Positions 1 through 5,427 of a DNA stretch of 7,517 bases are shown here, one piece after another. Both the position numbers and the translations under genes were made by a program. Source of the stretch: an uncultured Lachnospiraceae bacterium. GTDB lineage: Bacteria; Bacillota; Clostridia; Lachnospirales; Lachnospiraceae. The stretch is from the NCBI GenBank assembly GCA_910587635.1, contig CAJUNB010000010.1, forward strand, positions 1 through 7,517, given 5' to 3'. How positions within the stretch are numbered: the stretch's first letter is position 1; every line of letters starts with the position of its first letter. The notes under the pieces were generated by a model. The model worked only from the letters and a program-made list of their open reading frames with translations. It ran no database searches and was not told where the DNA came from.

Positions 1-250
1 ATCTACAGTTTTGGCTTGCGGGGCAATGAGCAGTGGGATTCGGAAAACCGGAGGTTTTCCTCATCACGGGCTTCGCCCTATCAAAATGCAATCTGACAAA
101 TTTACCTGCAAGCAGGTAAATTGGCATCTACAGTTTTGGCTTGCGGGGCAATGAGCAGTGGGATTCGGAAAACCGGAGGTTTTCCTCATCACGGGCTTCG
201 CCCTATCAAAATGCAATCTGACAAATTTACCTGCAAGCAGGTAATTTGTC
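1..250. repeat. 125-bp tandem repeat, two copies, start cut by window edge
   Basis: Two direct copies lie head to tail at 1-125 and 126-250. Positions 1-119 and 126-244 are identical, and the last six bases of each copy differ at two sites (120/245 and 124/249). A degenerate third start at 251-265 matches the unit start at 11 of 15 positions. Each unit carries a hairpin GGAAAACC-GGA-GGTTTTCC (42-60; 167-185), a hairpin GGGC-TTC-GCCC (68-78; 193-203) and a palindrome centred on CCTGCAAGCAGG (about 99-122; 220-250). I see no credible gene inside: the only minus-strand frame (64-267) is itself made of the repeat. The array may continue leftwards outside the window. I do not recognise a named repeat family. 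Confidence 0.93.
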
Positions 251-278
251 ATCTTACATTTTGGCACTGCTCATTGCC
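147..278. repeat. Cloverleaf-like palindromic element with 14-bp terminal inverted repeats
   Basis: GGCAATGAGCAGTG at 147-160 is the exact reverse complement of 265-278. Inside this closing stem are three arms: an 8-bp hairpin with a GGA loop (167-185), a 4-bp GGGC/GCCC hairpin with a TTC loop (193-203), and a long imperfect stem pairing 207-234 with 237-263. By my count the long stem has about 24 Watson-Crick pairs of 27, with one bulged T and three mismatches. The right strand of the long arm ends one base before the right closing strand, so the parts pack as a junction. The element overlaps the second 125-bp repeat copy; the first copy has the same left half but no matching right half. It could be a MITE-like or REP-like mobile palindrome or a structured RNA. 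That is inference; the pairing is seen directly. Confidence 0.7.
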
Positions 279-283
279 TGCGT

Positions 284-312
284 GCATATCTTAATCATAA
301 TAGAAGATATGC
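284..312. promoter_or_regulatory. Perfect 9-bp inverted repeat beside the amidase ribosome binding site
   Basis: GCATATCTT at 284-292 pairs exactly with AAGATATGC at 304-312 across an 11-base A/T-rich loop. The stem ends directly before the GGAG ribosome binding site at 313-316, so it could act as an operator in DNA or as a translational hairpin in RNA. No convincing -35/-10 pair is visible around it, although the loop is A/T rich. The function is inferred from position only. Confidence 0.5.
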
Positions 313-316
313 GGAG
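313..316 (+). promoter_or_regulatory. Ribosome binding site that sets the amidase start
   Basis: GGAG lies 7 nt before ATG 324. The earlier in-frame candidates, ATG 309 and TTG 246, have no comparable site; TTG 246 lies inside the repeat and ATG 309 inside a hairpin stem. This favours 324 as the start. Confidence 0.65.
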
Positions 317-323
317 CAAATTT

Positions 324-863
324 ATGGCGAATTATACGATTGTGATGGATGCCGGACATGGTGGATCAGATTTTGGCGCGACTTACAATGGACGCAGGGA
401 AAAGGACGATACTCTTGCGTTGACATTGGCAGTGGGAAATATTTTACAGAATGCGGGAATCAATGTAGTCTATACTCGTACAGAAGATGTCTACGAGACG
501 CCTTATCGAAAAGCACAGGAAGGGAATCTGGCCGGAGCGGATTATTTTATCTCGATTCATCGAAATTCCAGCCCTTATCCCAATACGTACTCGGGAGTGG
601 AATCTCTGGTCTATTCGAAGGGCGGCGTTGCGGAAATTATGGCGGAAAATATTGACAGGCAGCTTTCTTACCTGGGATTTCGAAATATCGGTGTGTCAGA
701 GCGGCCCAATCTGATCGTTCTGAACAGTACCCAGATGCCCGCCGTTTTGGTGGAAGTAGGATTTCTCAATACAGATAAGGACAATGCACTGTTTGATCTG
801 GAGTTTGAGGCAATAGCGGAGGCAATTGCATTCGGAATACTGGAAACAATTGGAATAGTATAA
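324..863 (+). CDS. N-acetylmuramoyl-L-alanine amidase (Amidase_3 family), 179 aa
   Basis: This zinc-dependent cell-wall hydrolase cuts the amide bond between N-acetylmuramic acid and L-alanine of the stem peptide. The single Amidase_3 domain fills the protein. The expected metal ligands are H12 in DAGHGG, E26 in GRREKD and H79 in SIHRN, and the catalytic glutamate is E144 in VEVGF, so the active site looks intact. No cell-wall-binding domain is present and, from ATG 324, no signal peptide. That resembles short amidases released by mother-cell lysis, such as CwlC, or exported by an unknown route. The frame stays open upstream to TTG 246, which would add 26 residues including a hydrophobic stretch, but that part is repeat-derived and I reject it as the default. 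It ends 4 nt before ktrB, so co-transcription is likely. The family call is firm; the physiological role (growth, sporulation or lysis) is not shown. Confidence 0.92.
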   Translation: MANYTIVMDAGHGGSDFGATYNGRREKDDTLALTLAVGNILQNAGINVVYTRTEDVYETPYRKAQEGNLAGADYFISIHRNSSPYPNTYSGVESLVYSKGGVAEIMAENIDRQLSYLGFRNIGVSERPNLIVLNSTQMPAVLVEVGFLNTDKDNALFDLEFEAIAEAIAFGILETIGIV

Positions 864-867
864 CATC

Positions 868-2211
868 ATGAAAAAAAGCAGGAAAAACGGTCTGTCGCAG
901 ATGCAGATGATAGCGGCAGGATTTTTTATCATTATATTGCTGGGAACGCTGCTTCTCATGTTGCCCATTTCGGCAAAAGGGGAGGCGGCCAGTTTCCTGG
1001 ACGCCCTTTTTACGGCGACAAGCGCTACCTGTGTGACAGGGCTGGTGGTGGCGGATACCTGTCGTAACTGGACATTGTTTGGCCAGTTTGTCATACTTCT
1101 GCTCATCCAGACAGGCGGCCTTGGATTTATGACGATCGGCGTCTTCTTTTCTATTTACATTAGAAGAAAGATCAGTCTGCGTGAGCGGGAGCTGCTTCAG
1201 GAGAGTATCAACACACTGCAGTTGGCAGGTGTAGTGAGACTGACGAAACTGATCGTAAAGGGTACTTTGCTTGTGGAAGGCATCGGAGCGGTACTGTTGA
1301 GCCTTCGGTTTATTCCCCGGTTCGGTTTTTGGAAAGGCTGTTATTACAGTATTTTTCATGCCATATCTGCCTTTTGCAATGGAGGATTTGATCTGATGGG
1401 GGAGCAGGAGGCCTATATTTCTTTATCTTCTTTTGTGTCGGATCCGATCGTGAATCTGGTGATTATGGCTCTCATTGTCATTGGAGGTATCGGCTTTGTC
1501 GTGTGGCGGGATCTGTATGAACACAGACTCCAGATCAGGAAATATATGCTGCATACGAAAATCGTGCTGCTGACGACAGCTGTGCTGATTTTCGGAGGAG
1601 CTTTTCTTTTCTGGATTTTTGAGCGGAGAGCTCTTTTCGCAGAGCTGTCTCCGGGAGGACAGGCACTGGCGGCACTTTTTTCTTCTGTCACGGCCAGAAC
1701 GGCAGGGTTCAATACTGTGGATACAGGAGCATTGAGCAATGGAAGCCTGCTGCTGACGATGATATTGATGTTCATAGGAGGCAGTCCCGGTTCCACGGCA
1801 GGGGGCATCAAAACGACAACGGTAGTAGTGCTTCTCATGTATACATGGAACAGTCTGCGGAACAAGCAGGGATGTAGTGTGTTTGAACGGCGGATTCCCG
1901 ATGAAATTATCAAGAAATCCAGTATGGTACTCGTTATCAACCTGCTTATGGCTCTTGTTGCGGCCATAATCATCTGTGCAGTGCAGCCGGAACTTTCCAT
2001 GAACAGCATTGCTTTTGAAATATGTTCCGCTATCGGGACGGTGGGAATGACCTGTGGTATTACAAGAGATTTAAACGGGATTTCCAGGTGTGTTATTATA
2101 TTTCTCATGTATTGCGGCAGGATTGGCAGCATGACATTTGCCCTTTCCTTTATGCAGAAAAAGAAAATGGATCCGGTGCAGTATCCCCATGGAAAAATTA
2201 CTGTGGGATAA
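868..2211 (+). CDS. ktrB: Potassium uptake channel subunit KtrB (TrkH/KtrB family), 447 aa
   Basis: KtrB is the membrane pore of a KtrAB-type K+ uptake system, usually Na+-stimulated and important for turgor and osmotic adaptation. The four-fold M1-P-M2 architecture is visible. The four pore loops carry the filter glycines: TSATCVTGL (G58), SAFCNGGFD (G173), TARTAGFNT (G280) and AIGTVGMTCG (G393). The loop FIGGSPGSTAGGIKT (303-317) is the intramembrane gating segment typical of KtrB/TrkH. The length matches KtrB, about 445 aa, and is shorter than proteobacterial TrkH. The start at 868 is 4 nt after the amidase stop and has only a weak ribosome binding site (GGAATAG at 852-858), so translation may be coupled to the amidase. 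The regulator ktrA follows after 63 nt. Ion preference is inferred from the family. Confidence 0.95.
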   Translation: MKKSRKNGLSQMQMIAAGFFIIILLGTLLLMLPISAKGEAASFLDALFTATSATCVTGLVVADTCRNWTLFGQFVILLLIQTGGLGFMTIGVFFSIYIRRKISLRERELLQESINTLQLAGVVRLTKLIVKGTLLVEGIGAVLLSLRFIPRFGFWKGCYYSIFHAISAFCNGGFDLMGEQEAYISLSSFVSDPIVNLVIMALIVIGGIGFVVWRDLYEHRLQIRKYMLHTKIVLLTTAVLIFGGAFLFWIFERRALFAELSPGGQALAALFSSVTARTAGFNTVDTGALSNGSLLLTMILMFIGGSPGSTAGGIKTTTVVVLLMYTWNSLRNKQGCSVFERRIPDEIIKKSSMVLVINLLMALVAAIIICAVQPELSMNSIAFEICSAIGTVGMTCGITRDLNGISRCVIIFLMYCGRIGSMTFALSFMQKKKMDPVQYPHGKITVG

Positions 2212-2261
2212 GGTTCTCTTTGGAATTTGTATGACAGGGGTTGCGTCGCATCTGAGGATAG

Positions 2262-2267
2262 AAAGGA
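2262..2267 (+). promoter_or_regulatory. Ribosome binding site that sets the ktrA start
   Basis: AAAGGA lies 7 nt before ATG 2275. This selects 2275 over the in-frame TTG 2227, which would add 16 residues ahead of the Rossmann fold that normally begins KtrA proteins. Confidence 0.75.
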
Positions 2268-2274
2268 ATCTGTT

Positions 2275-2937
2275 ATGAAAACATTTTTAATCATTGGTAT
2301 GGGAAAGTTTGGGTATCATCTGTGTAAGAAGCTGGCAGATCTGGGAAATCAGATTCTTGTAGTGGATGAAAAGGAAGAGGCACTGGAAGAGGTGCTTCCC
2401 ATCGTGACAAGTGCCAAGATCGGAGACTGTACCAAGGTGGACGTGTTAAAGACACTGGGAGTCGACAACTTTGACTATTGCTTCGTCTGTGTGGGAAACA
2501 ATTTTCAAAGCAGTCTGGAAATCACGAGCCAGCTAAAAGAAATGGGAGCCAAATATGTCATCAGCAAAGCTGTCAGAGACATTCAGGCGAAGTTTCTGCT
2601 GCGCAACGGGGCAGATGAAGTCATCTATCCTGACAGAGACATTGCACAGCGTCTGGCAAACAGATGCAGCGCCAACCATGTATTTGACTATATAGAACTG
2701 AGCAGGGAGTGCTCTATTTATGAGACTCTTCCGCTGCAGGAATGGCTTGGAAAGACGGTACGGGAGATAGATATCCGCGCCAGATATCATATCAATATTC
2801 TCGGTATTAAAAAGAAAGAAAAGACAGATTTTGTCATTCATCCTGACTATCGTTTCGAGGAAGAAGACCATCTGATCATGATGGGAAATAACGATGATGT
2901 GTTCGAAATATTGAAAAGAATGGATGAAAAGCGGTAA
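2275..2937 (+). CDS. ktrA: Potassium uptake regulator KtrA (TrkA_N/TrkA_C), 220 aa
   Basis: KtrA is the cytoplasmic RCK subunit that assembles as a ring under KtrB and gates it in response to nucleotides (ATP/ADP, possibly NAD(H) or c-di-AMP in relatives). The N-terminal Rossmann domain begins at once with IIGMGKFG, the G8-x-G10-x-x-G13 dinucleotide loop, and D31 at the end of the second strand (LVVDE) fits a ribose-binding acid. The RCK_N domain covers roughly residues 1-125. The TrkA_C domain covers about 140-220, with the typical HPDYRFEEEDHLIMMG segment near the end. The length is close to that of B. subtilis KtrA, about 220 aa. It sits directly behind ktrB, the usual arrangement. No terminator is obvious after the stop; only 18 nt separate it from the -35 of the next promoter, so some read-through into the binding-protein gene is plausible. 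The specific nucleotide cannot be read from sequence. Confidence 0.95.
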   Translation: MKTFLIIGMGKFGYHLCKKLADLGNQILVVDEKEEALEEVLPIVTSAKIGDCTKVDVLKTLGVDNFDYCFVCVGNNFQSSLEITSQLKEMGAKYVISKAVRDIQAKFLLRNGADEVIYPDRDIAQRLANRCSANHVFDYIELSRECSIYETLPLQEWLGKTVREIDIRARYHINILGIKKKEKTDFVIHPDYRFEEEDHLIMMGNNDDVFEILKRMDEKR

Positions 2938-2955
2938 GGGGCCGAAAAAATAGCA

Positions 2956-2983
2956 TTGACAAATTAAGAAAAAAATATATACT
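2956..2983 (+). promoter_or_regulatory. SigA-type promoter of the substrate-binding protein gene
   Basis: A perfect -35 TTGACA (2956-2961) is followed after 16 nt by TATACT (2978-2983). An alternative -10, TACTAT (2980-2985), has 18-nt spacing. The surroundings are A-rich, and the ribosome binding site AAAGGAGG (3006-3013) stands 7 nt before ATG 3021. The leader is short, leaving no room for a riboswitch. I looked for a CodY-like box here and found no convincing match. Confidence 0.75.
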
Positions 2984-3020
2984 ATAGAAAAGTAAAAAAG
3001 AGGAAAAAGGAGGAAATATT

Positions 3021-4253
3021 ATGAAAAAACAATTGAGCATGGTAGTGGCAGCCGCTATGGTTGCTGCAGCCTTGGCAGGATGCGGCAGCTCAGCTTCTGA
3101 CGCAGGTACAGAGAATGCAGACACAGTGACAGAAAACGCGGATGCGGGTACTGCAGAAGACGCAGGAGAAAGTGCGGACGCGGGCAGCGGCGGCACTTTT
3201 AAAATCGGCGGTATCGGCCCTGTGACAGGTGCGGCAGCAGTTTACGGACAGGCAGTGAAAAATGCAGCGCAGCTTGCTGTGGATGAAATCAATGCAGCAG
3301 GCGGTATCAATGGCGCTATGATCGAGTTCAATTTCCAGGATGATGAACATGATGCAGAGAAGGCAGTGAATGCTTACAATACATTGAAAGACTGGAATAT
3401 GCAGATGCTTCTTGGTACTGTTACAAGTACACCCTGTACAGCAGTCGTAGAGAAGACACATGAGGACAATCTGTTCCAGCTCACACCTTCGGGATCTGCG
3501 GTAGAGAGTATCCAGTATGATAATGCATTCCGTGTATGTTTCTCTGATCCTAACCAGGGAACTGCATCCGCACAGTATATTGGCGAGAACAAGCTGGCTA
3601 CAAAAGTTGCCATTATCTACAACAGTTCCGATGTATATTCATCCGGTATTTATCAGACATTTGCAGCAGAAGCAGGTAATCAGGGAATTGAAATCGTATC
3701 TGCTGAAGCATTTACAGCGGACAGCAATACAGATTTCTCCGTACAGCTTCAGAAAGCAAAGGACTCTGGGGCAGAGCTCGTATTTCTGCCTATCTACTAT
3801 ACAGAGGCTTCCATTATCCTTGGACAGGCTGACAAGATGGGATATGCGCCGATCTTTTTCGGATGCGATGGCCTGGACGGTATCCTTGCAGTAGAAGATT
3901 TTGATACTGCTCTGGCAGAGGGCGTTATGCTTCTGACACCTTTTGCAGCAGATGCAGAGGATGAACTGACACAGAATTTTGTAAAAGCATATCAGGAGAA
4001 TTTTGGTGATATTCCAAATCAGTTTGCAGCAGATGCCTATGATGGAATCTATGCTATGAAAGCTGCTATTGAAAAAGCTGGCGTGACACCGGATATGAGC
4101 GCTTCTGATATTTGTGATGCCCTGAAAGTATCTATGACAGAGATTACAATCGATGGCCTGACAGGTGCTGGCATGACATGGAATGCTGACGGCGAGCCTA
4201 ACAAAGAGCCCAAGGCTGTTAAGATTACGGATGGCGCATATGCAGCAATGTAA
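3021..4253 (+). CDS. livJ: ABC-importer substrate-binding lipoprotein, branched-chain amino acid type (LivJ-like), 410 aa
   Basis: This is the extracellular receptor of the adjacent importer; it would capture a ligand and deliver it to LivH/LivM. The N-terminus is a lipoprotein signal peptide with the lipobox LAGC, placing the lipid-bearing cysteine at C21. Residues 22-58 form a low-complexity Ala/Asp/Glu/Gly/Thr linker with recurring ADAG/EDAG blocks, a flexible spacer from the membrane. The Peripla_BP_6 fold follows from about residue 59 (TFKIGGIGPVTGAAAVYGQ), with the usual DDEHDAEKAVNAYNTL helix region, TPSGSAVE (155-162) in the ligand cleft region, and FAADAYDGIYAMKAAI (335-350) near the C-terminus. 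A very strong ribosome binding site precedes it. Leucine/isoleucine/valine is the default ligand because of the livHMG neighbours, but this family also binds amides, urea and aromatic compounds, so the ligand is not established. Confidence 0.9.
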   Translation: MKKQLSMVVAAAMVAAALAGCGSSASDAGTENADTVTENADAGTAEDAGESADAGSGGTFKIGGIGPVTGAAAVYGQAVKNAAQLAVDEINAAGGINGAMIEFNFQDDEHDAEKAVNAYNTLKDWNMQMLLGTVTSTPCTAVVEKTHEDNLFQLTPSGSAVESIQYDNAFRVCFSDPNQGTASAQYIGENKLATKVAIIYNSSDVYSSGIYQTFAAEAGNQGIEIVSAEAFTADSNTDFSVQLQKAKDSGAELVFLPIYYTEASIILGQADKMGYAPIFFGCDGLDGILAVEDFDTALAEGVMLLTPFAADAEDELTQNFVKAYQENFGDIPNQFAADAYDGIYAMKAAIEKAGVTPDMSASDICDALKVSMTEITIDGLTGAGMTWNADGEPNKEPKAVKITDGAYAAM

Positions 4254-4269
4254 TATAAGACAGTAGTGT

Positions 4270-4302
4270 AAAGGGGTACAGTTTGCGCTGTACTCCTTTT
4301 TT
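4270..4302 (+). terminator. Intrinsic terminator after the binding-protein gene
   Basis: GGGGTACAG (4273-4281) pairs with CTGTACTCC (4288-4296) over a six-base loop (TTTGCG), giving nine pairs with one G-T wobble, followed by six T (4297-4302). Three A before the stem can pair with the first T residues. It starts 17 nt after the livJ stop and should end or strongly reduce transcription before livH. Confidence 0.9.
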
Positions 4303-4465
4303 CTATAGAGCATTGCAGGGCATACAAGAGTCCTGAAAGACTAGCTTCGCGTCGCGTCCCACCACAGACGGAAATGCGCAGCTCGCAGTGAGGAACGATT
4401 GCGCAAGAGTGTACTATTTACGCGGCGAATCGCGCAGATGTGATTCGTTTCCCAGTGCAGGATAT
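4303..4465. other. Gene-free structured spacer between livJ and livH
   Basis: No plausible coding frame is visible here. The clearest structure is a hairpin at 4426-4447: CGAATC pairs with GATTCG, extended by G-T and C-G pairs to nine pairs around a four-base loop. It is flanked by GGAAA (4370-4374) and TTTCC (4448-4452), which could close a larger domain. GCGC-rich palindromes (TGCGCA at 4375-4380 and 4400-4405) lie in the middle. GCTTCGC at 4344-4350 is the reverse complement of a heptamer shared with both repeat arrays. The stretch is richer in CpG than the flanking promoter. It could be a degenerate repeat-element copy; no function is assigned. Confidence 0.5.
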
Positions 4466-4495
4466 TTGACTGGGCGGTAATGTGTATGTTATAAT
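4466..4495 (+). promoter_or_regulatory. Strong SigA-type promoter of livHMG with extended -10
   Basis: The -35 TTGACT (4466-4471) and perfect -10 TATAAT (4490-4495) are separated by 18 nt. TGT directly before the -10 (4487-4489) supplies an extended -10 element. Transcription would start near 4502, leaving a leader of about 30 nt with the ribosome binding site GGAGGTG (4522-4528) before ATG 4534. The inverted repeat CCCAGT/ACTGGG (4451-4456 and 4469-4474) overlaps the -35 and could be an operator. Confidence 0.85.
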
Positions 4496-4533
4496 TTCCA
4501 CGTATATACAGATAAAACCCCGGAGGTGTACAT

Positions 4534-5418
4534 ATGAGTTTTATATCTTATTTGATCAATGGTATCAGCCTTGGAAGCGTATATGCGATTATCGCACTGG
4601 GCTATACAATGGTATATGGTATTGCAAAGATGCTGAATTTTGCCCATGGAGATGTCATTATGATAGGCAGTTATGTGGTTTTTGTCATGGTGAGCGGGAT
4701 GGGTCTGTCGCCGATTCTCGCTGTTATTGTCTCTATGGCAGTCTGTACCGTGCTCGGTATAACAATAGAAAGAGTTGCCTATAAGCCTCTGCGGATGGCG
4801 GCGTCACCGCTCGCCGTGCTGATTACAGCTATCGGTGTCAGCTATTTACTTCAGAATATTGCCCTTTTGATTTTTAGTGCCAATCCGAAGTCCTTCAAAT
4901 CTGTAGTGACGATTCCAACCGTTTCGCTGGCGGAAGGACAGCTTATGATTTCGGGTGAGACGATCGTAACGATTGCCGCCTGCATTATAATTATGACGGG
5001 GTTGACGCTTTTTATCAAAAAGACAAAGGCGGGACAGGCCATGCTGGCTGTTTCCGAGGATAAAGGGGCGGCACAGCTCATGGGTATCAATGTAAACGGA
5101 ACGATAGCCCTTACTTTTGCCATTGGTTCTGCCCTGGCAGCGATAGCAGGTGTGCTTCTGTGCTCCACGTATCCCTCTCTGACGCCCTATACGGGCGCTA
5201 TGCCTGGTATCAAGGCTTTCGTAGCGGCTGTCTTTGGAGGAATCGGTTCTGTGCCGGGTGCCATGATCGGCGGTATTTTACTTGGCATTATTGAAATTCT
5301 CAGTAAAGCATATATTTCTTCTCAAATGGCGGATGCCATTGTGTTTGCAGTGTTGATTGTCGTACTGCTCGTAAAGCCTACCGGGATACTTGGCAGGGAA
5401 ATTCAGGAGAAAGTATAG
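4534..5418 (+). CDS. livH: Branched-chain amino acid ABC transporter permease LivH, 294 aa
   Basis: LivH is one of two membrane subunits (BPD_transp_2 family) forming the translocation path of the importer. The family-typical N-terminal block is present: GYTMVYGIAKMLNFAHGD (23-40). About eight hydrophobic segments follow. The cytoplasmic loop KAGQAMLAVSEDKGAAQLMGINV (165-187) matches the coupling region that docks on the ATPases. The C-terminal block VFGGIGSVPGAMIGG (233-247) is also characteristic. The length is close to the family's usual 290-310 aa. It is the first gene after its own promoter and has a strong ribosome binding site. It ends 9 nt before livM. Confidence 0.95.
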   Translation: MSFISYLINGISLGSVYAIIALGYTMVYGIAKMLNFAHGDVIMIGSYVVFVMVSGMGLSPILAVIVSMAVCTVLGITIERVAYKPLRMAASPLAVLITAIGVSYLLQNIALLIFSANPKSFKSVVTIPTVSLAEGQLMISGETIVTIAACIIIMTGLTLFIKKTKAGQAMLAVSEDKGAAQLMGINVNGTIALTFAIGSALAAIAGVLLCSTYPSLTPYTGAMPGIKAFVAAVFGGIGSVPGAMIGGILLGIIEILSKAYISSQMADAIVFAVLIVVLLVKPTGILGREIQEKV

Positions 5419-5427
5419 GGTGAGAGA

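Noticed and set aside
1..250. CRISPR array or minus-strand gene (64-267)
   Set aside because: The repeats are continuous 125-bp units without spacers, and the minus-strand frame merely reads the repeat, producing a peptide that repeats itself.
147..278. tRNA or tRNA-like gene suggested by the cloverleaf fold
   Set aside because: Arm lengths are wrong (14-bp closing stem, one arm of about 27 pairs) and there is no T-arm GTTCRA consensus or anticodon-sized loop.
261..301. Promoter of the amidase gene
   Set aside because: TTGGCA (261-266) with CATATC (285-290), or TTGCCT (275-280) with CATAAT (296-301), are weak or badly spaced. Neither is convincing.
1413..2294. 293-codon minus-strand open frame opposite ktrB
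   Set aside because: It is a shadow of ktrB, whose pore motifs are intact on the + strand. It has no family features of its own.
2956..3020. CodY box or riboswitch ahead of livJ
   Set aside because: The A-rich stretch matches a CodY-type palindrome poorly, and the leader is too short for a riboswitch or T-box.
3639..4313. 224-codon minus-strand open frame opposite livJ
   Set aside because: It is Cys/Ile-rich shadow sequence across a clear binding-protein gene and its terminator.
4303..4533. Small gene or tRNA in the livJ-livH gap
   Set aside because: No start with a good ribosome binding site opens a useful frame before the livH promoter, and the hairpins do not form a tRNA cloverleaf with the conserved T-arm.
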